Assembly (NCBI GenBank): GCA_947495795.1
Contig: CANMAI010000008.1
Location: forward strand, 1-64,000
DNA: 64,000 nucleotides
DNA from: an uncultured Paracoccaceae bacterium
GTDB taxonomy: Bacteria; Pseudomonadota; Alphaproteobacteria; Rhodobacterales; Rhodobacteraceae
Direction: 5' to 3'
Shown: one piece after another, positions 41,043 through 50,216 of the stretch
Numbering within the stretch: position 1 is the first letter of the stretch
Layout of the letters: each line of letters opens with the position of its first letter
Position numbers and translations under genes: made by a program
Notes under the pieces: generated by a model
Seen by the model: only the letters and a program-made list of their open reading frames with translations
Database searches by the model: none
Told to the model about the DNA's origin: nothing

Positions 41043-42614
41043 CTAGATCGTTCCCTTGCTCATTTCTCCTGCAATATGATCAGCTTGACGGATCGCCAAC
41101 GCCACAATTGTCAGCGTGGGGTTTTCCGCAGCACCTGTAGTGAATTGGCTTCCATCCGAGACAAATAGGTTCGCCACATCATGGGTCTGCCCCCAACGGT
41201 TCACCACCCCGTCGCGCGGATTCTCCGACATGCGGTTGGTGCCGAGGTTATGTGTTGAAGGATAGGGCGGCGTCGGGAATGTCCGCGTTGCACCGACAGC
41301 ATCATAGACGGCCATCCCCTGTTGATAGGCGTGGTTGCGCATAGCGACATCGTTGGGATGGTCATCGAAATGCACGTTCGGCGCGGGCATCCCGTACTGA
41401 TCCTTCACATCGTTGTTCAGCGTGATCCGGTTTGTTTCCTGCGGCATATCTTCACCCACGATCCACATGCCTGCTATGTTCTCATAAGAGTCGAGCGCGG
41501 TCGTGAACTCGCGCCCCCAACCACCGGGATCGAGGAACGCAGCCATGAAGGGCAGGCCGAGCGCCAGCGTTTCCAGTTCGTACCCGCCGACGAAACCGCG
41601 CGACGGATCGTGACGCGACTCGTCTTGGATGATGCCTGCCATCGTGGTACCGCGCCACATCTTCACCGGCTGGTCGAACACAGCATAAACGGAGCCTGTC
41701 ATGTGCCGCATGTAGTTGCGCCCGACCTGACCCGAGGAATTGGCAAGCCCGTCCGGGAACATGCTGGACGCGGAATTCAGCAGAAGGCGCGGGCTTTCGA
41801 TCGAGTTGCCTGCAACACAGACGATGCGCGCTGCCTGACGCTGCTCGTTCCCATCGGCATCGGCGTAGATGACCGCCGTGACCTTGCCCTCGTCATTATG
41901 CTCGATCCGGAGTACATGCGCCTTTTCGCGCACCTCCAGATTGCCGGTCGCCTCGCCGCGCGGAATGTCGGTATAGGCGGCGGACCATTTGGCACCCCAC
42001 TTGCAGCCCTGAAAACAGAAACCGGTCTGCTGGCAGGCCATACGGTCATCATACTCGCCGGAATTGATGGCCATGCGTCCGGTGTGCACTTCCTTGTAGC
42101 CGAGCGCCTTCGCGCCCTTCTCGAACACCAGATAATTGTTGCATCCCGGCAGCCCCTCGCGTCCACCAGTGCGCGTAACGCCAAGCTTGTTTTCGGCCTT
42201 GGTGTAATAGTCGTCCATCTCGCGCGGGTCGATCGGCCAATCCAGAAGGTTGGCACCCTGAACCTCGCCATAGTTCGTCTTCGCCTTCCACTCGTGATCC
42301 TGAAAGCGGATCGACGCCCCCGCCCAGTGGGTGGTGGTGCCGCCTACGGCTTTCACGATCCATGCGGGCAGTCCGGAGAAATCGTTGGCCACACGCCAGT
42401 CACCGGATGTGGTGCGCGCATCCAGCCACGCGAGCTGGCCGAAACTCTCCCACTCGTCGTTGACATAATCCTCCGGCAGATAGCGTCCGCCAGCCTCTAG
42501 CGCCACGACGCTGACGCCCTTTTGCGCAAGCTCGTTCGCCAGCACGCCGCCGCCGGCGCCGGTTCCGATGACGACGACAACGCTGTCGTCTGTAAGATCA
42601 AACGGTACAGTCAT
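41043..42614 (-). CDS. GMC-family FAD oxidoreductase, gluconate/alcohol dehydrogenase-like
   Basis: The protein has 523 residues from the ATG at 42614. FAD-binding motif VVVIGTGAGGGVLANELA (about 9-26), with LEAGGRYLPEDY following. The C-terminal GMC domain ends with NLFVSDGSQFTTGAAENPT. It fits the catalytic subunit of membrane-bound gluconate 2-dehydrogenase or related polyol dehydrogenases. The subunit-3-like gene lies just upstream (10-base gap). No cytochrome subunit of the classical three-haem kind is in the operon. Confidence 0.86.
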   Translation of the reverse strand: MTVPFDLTDDSVVVVIGTGAGGGVLANELAQKGVSVVALEAGGRYLPEDYVNDEWESFGQLAWLDARTTSGDWRVANDFSGLPAWIVKAVGGTTTHWAGASIRFQDHEWKAKTNYGEVQGANLLDWPIDPREMDDYYTKAENKLGVTRTGGREGLPGCNNYLVFEKGAKALGYKEVHTGRMAINSGEYDDRMACQQTGFCFQGCKWGAKWSAAYTDIPRGEATGNLEVREKAHVLRIEHNDEGKVTAVIYADADGNEQRQAARIVCVAGNSIESPRLLLNSASSMFPDGLANSSGQVGRNYMRHMTGSVYAVFDQPVKMWRGTTMAGIIQDESRHDPSRGFVGGYELETLALGLPFMAAFLDPGGWGREFTTALDSYENIAGMWIVGEDMPQETNRITLNNDVKDQYGMPAPNVHFDDHPNDVAMRNHAYQQGMAVYDAVGATRTFPTPPYPSTHNLGTNRMSENPRDGVVNRWGQTHDVANLFVSDGSQFTTGAAENPTLTIVALAIRQADHIAGEMSKGTI

Positions 42615-42624
42615 GGTCGCCCCC

Positions 42625-43146
42625 TCAAAGCCAGTTGATGTCGTTAAAACCGCGTTCGATGTAACCGCCTTCAGAGAAGCTTTCGCCCTCATATCCGAAG
42701 AGCGGCCATACGGCCTTCTGATTGTAGAGGCCGGTCACAAGCCCGCCGCGGATCGTCTGGAAGAAGCCACTGCTCTCCATGCTGCGCAGGATATCGACGC
42801 GGTCCCGCTCCCAGCCCATGGCGAGGTAACTGGCATGGCCCTTGCCACCCGCGGCGGCATTCAGCCCGGCAATGCCCGCCTCTATCATCGGGGCCGCATC
42901 CGCGCTGTCATAGCCCTTGACGGCCGCCGCATAGAACGCATCGGCCACATGATCATGCGGATAGATATCGCGCGCCATCTGGATCAGTGTTGCCATCGTC
43001 TCGGGCTTGAGGTGCTCCACCTCCATCGCCCATGCCGCATCCGGTGCCGCTACAAAGCCGGCTCCAATCGCGAAACCTGCCGCCACAGCGGACCGCGCGA
43101 GCAGATCCCGGCGGGTCATGCCCCGCCTCGAAATCATGTCCGTCAT
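42625..43146 (-). CDS. Gluconate 2-dehydrogenase subunit 3-like Tat protein
   Basis: The protein has 173 residues. N-terminal twin-arginine signal (GMTRRDLLARSAVAAGF, about 9-25), so it is exported folded, carrying its GMC partner by hitchhiking. The rest matches the small gamma subunit of gluconate 2-dehydrogenase (QMARDIYPHDHVADAFYAAA, FYAAAVKGYD, FQTIRGGLVTGLY, WPLFGYEGES). First gene of the redox operon. Confidence 0.85.
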   Translation of the reverse strand: MTDMISRRGMTRRDLLARSAVAAGFAIGAGFVAAPDAAWAMEVEHLKPETMATLIQMARDIYPHDHVADAFYAAAVKGYDSADAAPMIEAGIAGLNAAAGGKGHASYLAMGWERDRVDILRSMESSGFFQTIRGGLVTGLYNQKAVWPLFGYEGESFSEGGYIERGFNDINWL

Positions 43147-43181
43147 CTCTTCCTCCCCTTTTTACGCGCCTGTTTTCAGGC

Positions 43182-43577
43182 TTATCGGTAGCGGCCAAAC
43201 CGCTGCATCACTTCGATCTCGTAGCCGTCAGGGTCCTTCACAAAGAAGAACTTGGCGAGCAGCTTGCCCTCGTTCTTGAACTCTACAAGTTTGCGGGGCG
43301 CATAACCTGCGGCCTCGAACCGCGCATGTTCCGCCTCCAGATCATCCACAACGAAGGCAATATGGCCGTAGCCATTGCCAAGCTCGTACTGGTCGGTCGT
43401 GCCCTTGTTGATGGTCAGCTCCAGCTCAAAATCGGCTTCATCATTGCGAAGATAGACCAAAGTAAAACCATCGAAATCGAGCCTATCCGCGACATCGAGG
43501 CCAAACGCATCTTTGTAAAAATCGGTTGAGCGCGCCTCATCCAGCACACGCACCATAGAATGGACCACTTTTGCCAA
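43182..43577 (-). CDS. gloA: Glyoxalase I (lactoylglutathione lyase)
   Basis: The protein has 131 residues from a TTG at 43577, preferred because GGGAGAC lies in front and the protein then starts AKVVHSMVRVLDEARS, as in relatives. The VOC fold is complete, with metal ligands in HSMVRV, the ELELTIN strand, GHIAFVVDD and DGYEIEVMQR. It converts the glutathione adduct of methylglyoxal to lactoylglutathione. It is placed upstream of the redox operon on the same strand, 35 bases apart. Confidence 0.85.
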   Translation of the reverse strand: MAKVVHSMVRVLDEARSTDFYKDAFGLDVADRLDFDGFTLVYLRNDEADFELELTINKGTTDQYELGNGYGHIAFVVDDLEAEHARFEAAGYAPRKLVEFKNEGKLLAKFFFVKDPDGYEIEVMQRFGRYR

Positions 43578-43673
43578 GTCTGTCTCCCGATGTAGCACAC
43601 TCTCAGCGGTGCTTTACGTGAGGGTATCCCTGCCCAATTAAGGCCGGGTATTATTCCGATACTACGCCACCAC

Positions 43674-43964
43674 TTATTCAGCAGCCACCCTGGCGCTTTC
43701 ATTTGAAAGCGAATTCAGATGGATCAGGCAACAACAGCGTAGAAGAGATGTGAAGTTGGCCGCTTCTCCATGAAGTTCCAGCACCTCCCCATGCAGGCGA
43801 GAAACAAAGGCGGGGGTCGTCAGCCCTTCCCCCTCCGCGATCCCATCAATGATGCTCCAGAAAGCCCGTTCCAACCTGATGCTTGTGCTTTGCCCGTTCA
43901 ATCGGAGCCTTCGCGTCTCCGGTGTGTAGCGCCCCGGGTCCTGCCCGGCAAAGATCTGACACAT
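43674..43964 (-). CDS. Ribbon-helix-helix domain protein
   Basis: The protein has 96 residues from the ATG at 43964 behind GGGAGGATATC. Core motif YTPETRRLRLNGQSTSIRLERAFWSIIDGIAEGEGLTTP fits the RHH_4-type ribbon-helix-helix family, small dimeric DNA-binding proteins. The C-terminal tail is cysteine-containing. Target unknown. Confidence 0.75.
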   Translation of the reverse strand: MCQIFAGQDPGRYTPETRRLRLNGQSTSIRLERAFWSIIDGIAEGEGLTTPAFVSRLHGEVLELHGEAANFTSLLRCCCLIHLNSLSNESARVAAE

Positions 43965-44136
43965 GATATCCTCCCAAGTAACGCAAGCTTGTGCCCCCAT
44001 TTCGGGGTTCTGGCTGCACATAAAGCCGCGCTGGTATGGCTGAGGATTTTGGCGTGTTTGTTCGTAGGTCCTCAAGGCGCGGTTACGCTTCAAGCGTATC
44101 CCGTTTTCCAATCCAATCAAGTGTCTTGGAGTTTTG

Positions 44137-45378
44137 CTACGCTGGCACCAGCTGTGCGGGCCGCTCTTTCACTGGCAAATGCACAATGGCCGAGAAGGCA
44201 CCAACACCCACCCCAATCCACCAGACAAGCGTGTAGCTGCCATAGACATCATAAAGCGCACCGCCGAGCCAAACGCCCAGAAAACTGCCCAGTTGATGTG
44301 AGAAGAACACGATCCCATAAAGCGTTCCCATATAGCGGAGCCCGTAGATATGCGCGATCAAGCCAGACGTAAGCGGCACTGTGGCCAACCACAGAGAACC
44401 CATGACGACTGAAAAAACGACGACACTGAATGGCGTCATCGGCACCATGATAAAGGCGGCTGCGGCAATCGTGCGCCCGGTATATATGGCGGCCAGCAGG
44501 TACTTCTTGGAGTAGTAGCGCCCCAACCATCCGGCGAAGATAGTGCCAAATACGTTGGCCGCACCTATCAGGGCTATGGCAAAGGCCCCAAGTGCGGAGG
44601 TGGTGGAAACCCCGATCCCAGCAAGAAAGCCACCCGGATCAATCGGCCCGCATACCTCTGTAATAAATGCCGGGAAATGCGCCGTGACGAAGGAAAGCTG
44701 ATATCCGCAAGAGAAAAAGCCAAGGAAAATAAGCGTATAGGAAGGGTCGCGGAAGGCACGCTTCAGGATCGTCCCCATGCTTTCCTCAAGCTCCACTTTT
44801 GTCGCAACCTGAGGAGAACGGATCATGGGGACAAGCAAGATGATACTGAGTGCGATGCCCGCGAAGATCATGAACACCATAGACCAGTTCATCATCGAAA
44901 GCAGAAACTCGGCGGTCGGCGGCCCTACAATCTGCCCGGCAGAACCGGCGGCTGTGGCCACGCCAAGCGCCAGAGAGCGGTTCTCATCGGAGGCCGCACG
45001 CCCCACTACCGCCAGAACAACGCCAAACCCCGTGCCGGCAATCCCGAACCCCACCAGAATGGAATAGAGTTGATGCGCTCCCGGCGTGACAGCGAAGCTC
45101 GAAAGCACCAGCCCCAAAGCGTAGACCAGTGCGCCCGCAATTATCGCACGTCTGTCGCCAAATCGCTCCGCCAGCGCACCAAAAATCGGCTGACCGATCC
45201 CCCATGCAAGGTTCTGGATTGCAATTGCCATGGAAAATTCAGCTCGCGGCCACCCAAATTCCTCCGCCACCGGGATCTGGAAAACGCCGTAGCTGGCGCG
45301 GATACCAAAGCCAAGCAGAAGAATAAGACATCCGCCAATCAAGACAGGCGTCATAAGTGGGGCTTTGTGCTCAGTCAT
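44137..45378 (-). CDS. MFS transporter (OFA/NarK-like group)
   Basis: This 413-residue permease has 12 predicted helices. It shows MFS loop features such as the conserved arginine-rich loop between helices 2 and 3 (FGALAERFGDRRA) and in the second half (FAGWLGRYYSKKYLL). The substrate is unknown; the group includes oxalate/formate and monocarboxylate carriers. It stands alone in minus orientation. Confidence 0.82.
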   Translation of the reverse strand: MTEHKAPLMTPVLIGGCLILLLGFGIRASYGVFQIPVAEEFGWPRAEFSMAIAIQNLAWGIGQPIFGALAERFGDRRAIIAGALVYALGLVLSSFAVTPGAHQLYSILVGFGIAGTGFGVVLAVVGRAASDENRSLALGVATAAGSAGQIVGPPTAEFLLSMMNWSMVFMIFAGIALSIILLVPMIRSPQVATKVELEESMGTILKRAFRDPSYTLIFLGFFSCGYQLSFVTAHFPAFITEVCGPIDPGGFLAGIGVSTTSALGAFAIALIGAANVFGTIFAGWLGRYYSKKYLLAAIYTGRTIAAAAFIMVPMTPFSVVVFSVVMGSLWLATVPLTSGLIAHIYGLRYMGTLYGIVFFSHQLGSFLGVWLGGALYDVYGSYTLVWWIGVGVGAFSAIVHLPVKERPAQLVPA

Positions 45379-45522
45379 TGCAATGTCCTCTTCGGGAGGA
45401 CGCTGGCGGTTGAAACCTGAAAGGTCAAAGAAGAAATCGTGAAATTAGACATTCCAAAGCGCAATAGTTGCGCTGTTCCCTGCATTGATCAGTGGTTATT
45501 CTCGCCTAAAGGAAAGCATGTC

Positions 45523-45801
45523 ATGCCACTCAACCGTATTCTTCTATATGCTCGTGATCCCGCTGTTTCAGCCGACTTTTACGGCAGGCAGTTTGGCTAT
45601 AGCCCCTAATCGGATCACAGAGCCCGCCTTCACGATGGCGGTGCGGAGATCATACTCCATCAAGCGATGAAAGGATTGGAGCATCAGCAAGCTCTTGTGT
45701 AGCTGGTATTCGATGTCAAAGATGTCGCAGGTTTTGCTGCTGTGTCCGCCGGGAGAGGTCTCCCATTCGCGCCGGGACTTCATGCAGATGGCTACAATTA
45801 G
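45523..45801 (+). pseudogene. VOC-family (glyoxalase-like) pseudogene
   Basis: The plus-strand frame from ATG 45523 reads MPLNRILLYARDPAVSADFYGR QFGYSP, then stop TAA at 45607-45609. It continues in the same frame with GGAEIILHQAMKGLEHQQALV, stop TAG at 45700-45702, then VFDVKDVAGFAAVSAGRGLPF and ADGYN before the final stop. This is a recognisable VOC protein with two in-frame stops and a missing C-terminus. No rescuing frameshift is needed, so it is a dead gene. Confidence 0.75.
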
Positions 45802-45907
45802 CTAATTCCAGAGATCCCGATCAGAATTCCATCTCGATTTCCTCCCTCGCCCGCCGCAGAGGCTGATCTCTCTTGTTCAAATTACTGAAATCACTAAACC
45901 GGGCTGT

Positions 45908-47011
45908 ATGACAGACGGTATCATGCCCATCTACCGCCAAAAGCTCGCAGCAGGCGAACTGAAGGACGACATGGCCCAGAGGCTCGCAGTGCAGAAGCTG
46001 CAGGTGCTCCATAATCGCCTGTTGGGCTATCGCGCCGAAGCTCCCAAAAAGGTGCGCCTCGGAATGTTCGGCTGGGGCCGCGAGAAGATGCGGGAAGCGC
46101 CGGTGCCGGGGCTCTACATGTATGGCGGTGTGGGGCGCGGCAAATCCATGCTGATGGATCTCTTCTTTGAAACAGCCACCTTGAGGCTCAAACGTCGCGT
46201 TCACTTCCACGCTTTCATGCAGGAGGTTCACGCCGGGATCTTTCAGGCACGCAAAGGCGGGATCGAAGATCCAATTAGCCCGGTGGCGGATGGCATCGCC
46301 GATCATGCGACGCTTCTGTGTTTTGATGAAATGCAGATCACTGACATTACGGATGCCATGATCGTCGGTCGCCTGTTCGAGCGGCTCTTTGCGCGCGGCG
46401 TCGTTATCGTCGCCACATCGAACCGCCACCCGGACGATCTTTACAAGGATGGCCTCAACCGCCACCTCTTCCTGCCCTTCATAGAGGCTCTGAAAGCACA
46501 TCTCGAAACACATCACCTGGAAAGTGAGACGGATCACCGCCAAGCCCGCCTCTCCGGTATGAAAGTCTACCACACCCCACTCGGCCAACAAGCGGATGCA
46601 GCACTTGATGCTGCATGGGGAGAACTTGCAGGAGGCACTCCTCACCCTCTCACATTGAAGCGTCCCGGGCGCGATCTTGTGATCCGCGAGCATCTCAACG
46701 GGGTGGCCCGTGACAGTTTCGAAGCACTCTGCGAAGCACCCCTCGGCCCGGGAGATTACCTTGCGCTCGCTGAAACAATCAGAGTGCTCATCCTCGAGGA
46801 CATTCCGGTTTTGGGGCGGGAAAAGGCAAATGCGGCTAAACGTTTTGTCACTCTAATTGACGCACTCTATGAGGCGCACACGCGGCTTATCTGTAGCGCA
46901 GCTGCTGTTCCGGAAGCGCTTTATCCAGAGGGAACCGGCGCATTTGAATTTGCAAGAACCGCCTCCCGTCTCGCAGAAATGCAAAGTGCAGATTGGGTTA
47001 TTGACGCTTGA
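45908..47011 (+). CDS. zapE: ZapE/AFG1-type AAA ATPase
   Basis: The protein has 367 residues. Walker A GGVGRGKSM (near 74-82) and Walker B LLCFDEMQITDI (about 136-147) with the conserved MHRFFQELH-equivalent HFHAFMQEVH. ZapE in E. coli destabilises FtsZ at late division and under oxygen limitation; the mitochondrial AFG1/LACE1 relatives handle respiratory-complex subunits. Isolated plus-strand gene. Confidence 0.88.
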   Translation: MTDGIMPIYRQKLAAGELKDDMAQRLAVQKLQVLHNRLLGYRAEAPKKVRLGMFGWGREKMREAPVPGLYMYGGVGRGKSMLMDLFFETATLRLKRRVHFHAFMQEVHAGIFQARKGGIEDPISPVADGIADHATLLCFDEMQITDITDAMIVGRLFERLFARGVVIVATSNRHPDDLYKDGLNRHLFLPFIEALKAHLETHHLESETDHRQARLSGMKVYHTPLGQQADAALDAAWGELAGGTPHPLTLKRPGRDLVIREHLNGVARDSFEALCEAPLGPGDYLALAETIRVLILEDIPVLGREKANAAKRFVTLIDALYEAHTRLICSAAAVPEALYPEGTGAFEFARTASRLAEMQSADWVIDA

Positions 47012-47208
47012 TCATAGCGGCTAATCGGATCAGCATCCGAAATCCAACAACGAACGCCTGCAAAGATCTCTTTTTGGTGAAATTTCAACGTCGAAAGCTT
47101 TCTGAAAAAGAACTCTGCCAGCATAGTGGGGCACAACCGTTAGGATCACCTGAGTTAATTTTCTACTATAGTATTGGGAAGAAGGCACCGAAAGTTCGGC
47201 CCAATCAT

Positions 47209-47283
47209 TGGAGCGGGCGAGGCGATTCGAACGCCCGACCCTAACCTTGGCAAGGTTATGCTCTACCCCTGAGCTACGCCCGC
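47209..47283 (-). tRNA. tRNA-Gly (anticodon GCC)
   Basis: Minus-strand cloverleaf. The acceptor stem GCGGGCG/CGCCCGC pairs 47277-47283 with 47213-47219. The D-arm sequence is GCTCAGGGGTAGAGC, the anticodon GCC is at 47249-47251 in CCTTGCCAAGG, the T-arm reads GGGCGTTCGAATCGCC, and CCA is encoded at 47209-47211. Length 75 bases. Confidence 0.96.
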
Positions 47284-47482
47284 TCTCTTGATCGTGGACT
47301 GCTTATAATCAACTGCTGCGCACGTGCAAGCGGAAAAACAGTGCATATCCTCAGTTTCCAAGGGGAGCTGTTGATAGGCCCGAATGCTCTTTCTTCCGTC
47401 CACAAAAGCAATCTTTTGAAGTTGGCAATTCCCTTTGACCGTGTTCGGTATACCCCCAACAATCTCGGTTGGATGATTGCAG

Positions 47483-49444
47483 TCACTCTCCGTCATCCTG
47501 CGGTTTGCCGCCCTTCGGCGGCGGGGTCCAGCCGCGCTCTGTCCGATCGTGGAACTCGGTGCGCATCCCCTTCATTGCGGCGTTCAATTCGTCATTGATC
47601 TGACGGGCGCGGGCAACGTAGGCCTCATTCTCTGTTGGAGATTGCTCCGGATCCCAAAGCCGGGCGAGATCGGCCAGATGTGCCCTGTCTTGCTTTACAT
47701 ACACGCGTGCGGCCTTTTCCACCGCAAACGGATGATGCCCAAGCGCTTCCAACGCATATTTTCCGGCCCGAACAGAGCTGTCGAACGTTTCTCGGACAAT
47801 CTCACGCGCTCCTGCCGCATAGAGCTGATATGTGTGGATACGATCATACGCACGAGCAACTATTTTCACATGGGGATGTTCGCGAGCAACATACTGCACC
47901 ATATCCACAGCTTTTTGCCTGTCATCCAGAGAAACGACCAGTACCGAAGCCTCCCGGATACCCGCTGCAATCAAGAGTTCCGGGCGGCTTGGATCTCCGA
48001 AAAAGCCCTCAACCCCAAACTTCCGCAAGCCAGCAACCAGATCGTTGTGATAATCAAGCACGACGGTCTTGTGCCCCTGGCTCAGAAGCATACGATTGAC
48101 GATCTGGCCAAAACGGCCGAGCCCCGCCACGATCACCGTCCCGGTCTCGGTAATCTCATCTTCCTCCGGCATTTCCACAGTGATCCGCCGCGAGATCACT
48201 CTTTCAAAGAAGATGAAAAGCCCGGGCGTGAAGAGCATTGAGAGCGCCACAATCAGCAGCAGTAATTCGGCAAGATCTGCCGGTATCACGCCGTTTTGCG
48301 TGGTAAAGCTCAGGAGCACGAACCCGAACTCGCCTGCCTGCGCAAGTGAAAGAGCAAAAAGCCACCGAGCCTGGCCTCTGATGCGAAAGAGAATGCCCAG
48401 AACGTAGAGAATGGCGAATTTCATGGCCATCAGACCAAGCGTCAGTCCGAGAATTACAAAGATATCAGAGAAGAGAAGGCCAAAGTTGATCCCTGCCCCC
48501 ACGGTAATGAAGAAAAGCCCAAGCAGGAGGCCCTTGAAGGGCTCGAGATTTGCTTCAAGCTCATGGCGGTATTCACTGTTGGCCAGCACCACACCGGCCA
48601 GAAAGGTGCCGAGCGCCGGGGAAAGGCCTACCACCGTCATCAGAAGCGCTATGCCGATGATCATCAAGAGAGCGGCGGCTGTGAAGATCTCTTGCAACTT
48701 GGCCTGAGCAATGAAGCGAAACATAGGGCGTGTGAGATAGTGCCCGCCGAGAACGATCACGACGACAGAGCCCAGAAGGATCAGCGTTACGATCCAGCCG
48801 GGCAAACCTTCGAGAAGGTTCATACTCCCATGATCCGCATCACTGCCATGATCATCGGCCCCACTCGACATCTCCACATGGCCAGTCTCACCGATCACCG
48901 GGCCGGATGGGCCGGACTCGACAACAAGTTCGGGCAGCGCCAGCAAAGGAATAAGGGCAAGCATCGGGATGACTGCGATATCCTGGCTCAACAGTACCGA
49001 GAATGCGGAACGCCCGCCTTCACTCGTCGTCAATCCCTTCTCGGAGAGCGTTTGCATAACGATCGCGGTCGACGAAAGCGCCAACACAAGGCCTACGGCC
49101 AGGGCGATGCTGGTAGGTATGCCAACGGCCATGCAGAAGCCCATCACGGCACCAGCTGTTAGGATGATCTGTAGCCCTCCCAAGCCAATCAAGCGTGTGC
49201 GCATCGCCCAAAGTGCGCGGGGTTCCAGCTCCAACCCAATAAGAAAAAGCATCATCACAACGCCAAATTCGGCATAGTGCTGAAGATCCTTTGTTTCCGC
49301 TCCCACAAAGCCGAGCAAGGGCCCGATCACAACGCCGGCAATCAGATAGCCCAGTACAGAGCCCAACCCCAGGCGATTGGCCACGGGCACTGCTATAACT
49401 GCAGCAGCGAGGTATATCGTGGCCTGCAGGAGAAGACTTTCCAA
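47483..49444 (-). CDS. KefC-type monovalent cation:proton antiporter
   Basis: The protein has 653 residues: about 12-13 N-terminal helices of the CPA2 exchanger fold (about 1-405), an internal hydrophilic insert rich in His/Asp (VEMSSGADDHGSDADHGSM, about 191-209), then a cytoplasmic RCK/TrkA-N domain with VAGLGRFGQI (about 435-444) for NAD(H) binding. KefC-like systems release K+ in exchange for H+ and are gated by glutathione adducts. The neighbouring KefG-like gene supports that assignment. Confidence 0.88.
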   Translation of the reverse strand: MESLLLQATIYLAAAVIAVPVANRLGLGSVLGYLIAGVVIGPLLGFVGAETKDLQHYAEFGVVMMLFLIGLELEPRALWAMRTRLIGLGGLQIILTAGAVMGFCMAVGIPTSIALAVGLVLALSSTAIVMQTLSEKGLTTSEGGRSAFSVLLSQDIAVIPMLALIPLLALPELVVESGPSGPVIGETGHVEMSSGADDHGSDADHGSMNLLEGLPGWIVTLILLGSVVVIVLGGHYLTRPMFRFIAQAKLQEIFTAAALLMIIGIALLMTVVGLSPALGTFLAGVVLANSEYRHELEANLEPFKGLLLGLFFITVGAGINFGLLFSDIFVILGLTLGLMAMKFAILYVLGILFRIRGQARWLFALSLAQAGEFGFVLLSFTTQNGVIPADLAELLLLIVALSMLFTPGLFIFFERVISRRITVEMPEEDEITETGTVIVAGLGRFGQIVNRMLLSQGHKTVVLDYHNDLVAGLRKFGVEGFFGDPSRPELLIAAGIREASVLVVSLDDRQKAVDMVQYVAREHPHVKIVARAYDRIHTYQLYAAGAREIVRETFDSSVRAGKYALEALGHHPFAVEKAARVYVKQDRAHLADLARLWDPEQSPTENEAYVARARQINDELNAAMKGMRTEFHDRTERGWTPPPKGGKPQDDGE

Positions 49445-49447
49445 CCG

Positions 49448-50068
49448 CTAGAGTTCCTCTTTCAAAAGGCCATCGATGTCAGCGTTGAGATGGGAAACCT
49501 TTGCAGCTGCCTCAAGATCCAGCCTGTCACTCTGAAGCGCCGCAAGCACCTGCCGCCATTCCGCCACGTGCGTGCCGACCCTTCCTTCCTCTGCAGCCCG
49601 CCGCGCACTGTGAAGGAGAAACGGTGCGATAAACCGCATGCGGCAAAGACTAGCCGTCTGCTCCAGTGGGGCAAGAAGCTCCCGGATCGTGAAGTGATTG
49701 TAGCCCTCGGCATTATAGGCGGTCTCCGGTCCGCCCGTCGTCAGAGCTGCAAGAAAGGTTTTGCCTGAAAGGGCTGTTCCGCCTGTGCCATAGGCAAAAC
49801 CGTATTCCAGCACCAGATCCTGCCACTCTTTCAAAATGGCAGGGGTGGAATACCAGTACATCGGGAACATGAAGATGATAACATCATGTGCGCGTAGCCG
49901 ATCCTGCTCCACATCGATATCAAACTCCAGTGTTGGATACTCTGAATATAAATCAACGAAAGTAATATCCTGCATCCGGCGCGTTGCCCGCGCCAGCGGT
50001 CTGTTTACCTCGGATCTGTCGTGTGCAGGGTGCGCATACAATACAAGAATACGCCGGGCATCTGGCAT
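49448..50068 (-). CDS. KefG/KefF-like NAD(P)H quinone reductase
   Basis: The protein has 206 residues from the ATG at 50068. A flavodoxin-like quinone reductase fold starts RRILVLYAHPAHDRS and carries MFPMYWYSTPAILKEWQD (about 89-106), LTTGG and FLAAL, typical of the KefF/KefG ancillary proteins. They bind the RCK domain of KefC/KefB and activate the antiporter under electrophile stress. The kefC stop and start codons are 4 bases apart, so the pair is one operon. Confidence 0.86.
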   Translation of the reverse strand: MPDARRILVLYAHPAHDRSEVNRPLARATRRMQDITFVDLYSEYPTLEFDIDVEQDRLRAHDVIIFMFPMYWYSTPAILKEWQDLVLEYGFAYGTGGTALSGKTFLAALTTGGPETAYNAEGYNHFTIRELLAPLEQTASLCRMRFIAPFLLHSARRAAEEGRVGTHVAEWRQVLAALQSDRLDLEAAAKVSHLNADIDGLLKEEL

Positions 50069-50216
50069 CGTACGCCACTCCTTCAATTCTTGGCGGATGC
50101 TAGCCCGGAAGCCTTGAGGGGTCGAGTCCTTCTCAGGCTCCCACAAGAGGTTAGAGCAAAAAGAACATCCCGCGAACACTCTTTCCATCCCGGCGATTCC
50201 ACGCTACATCTTGTGC

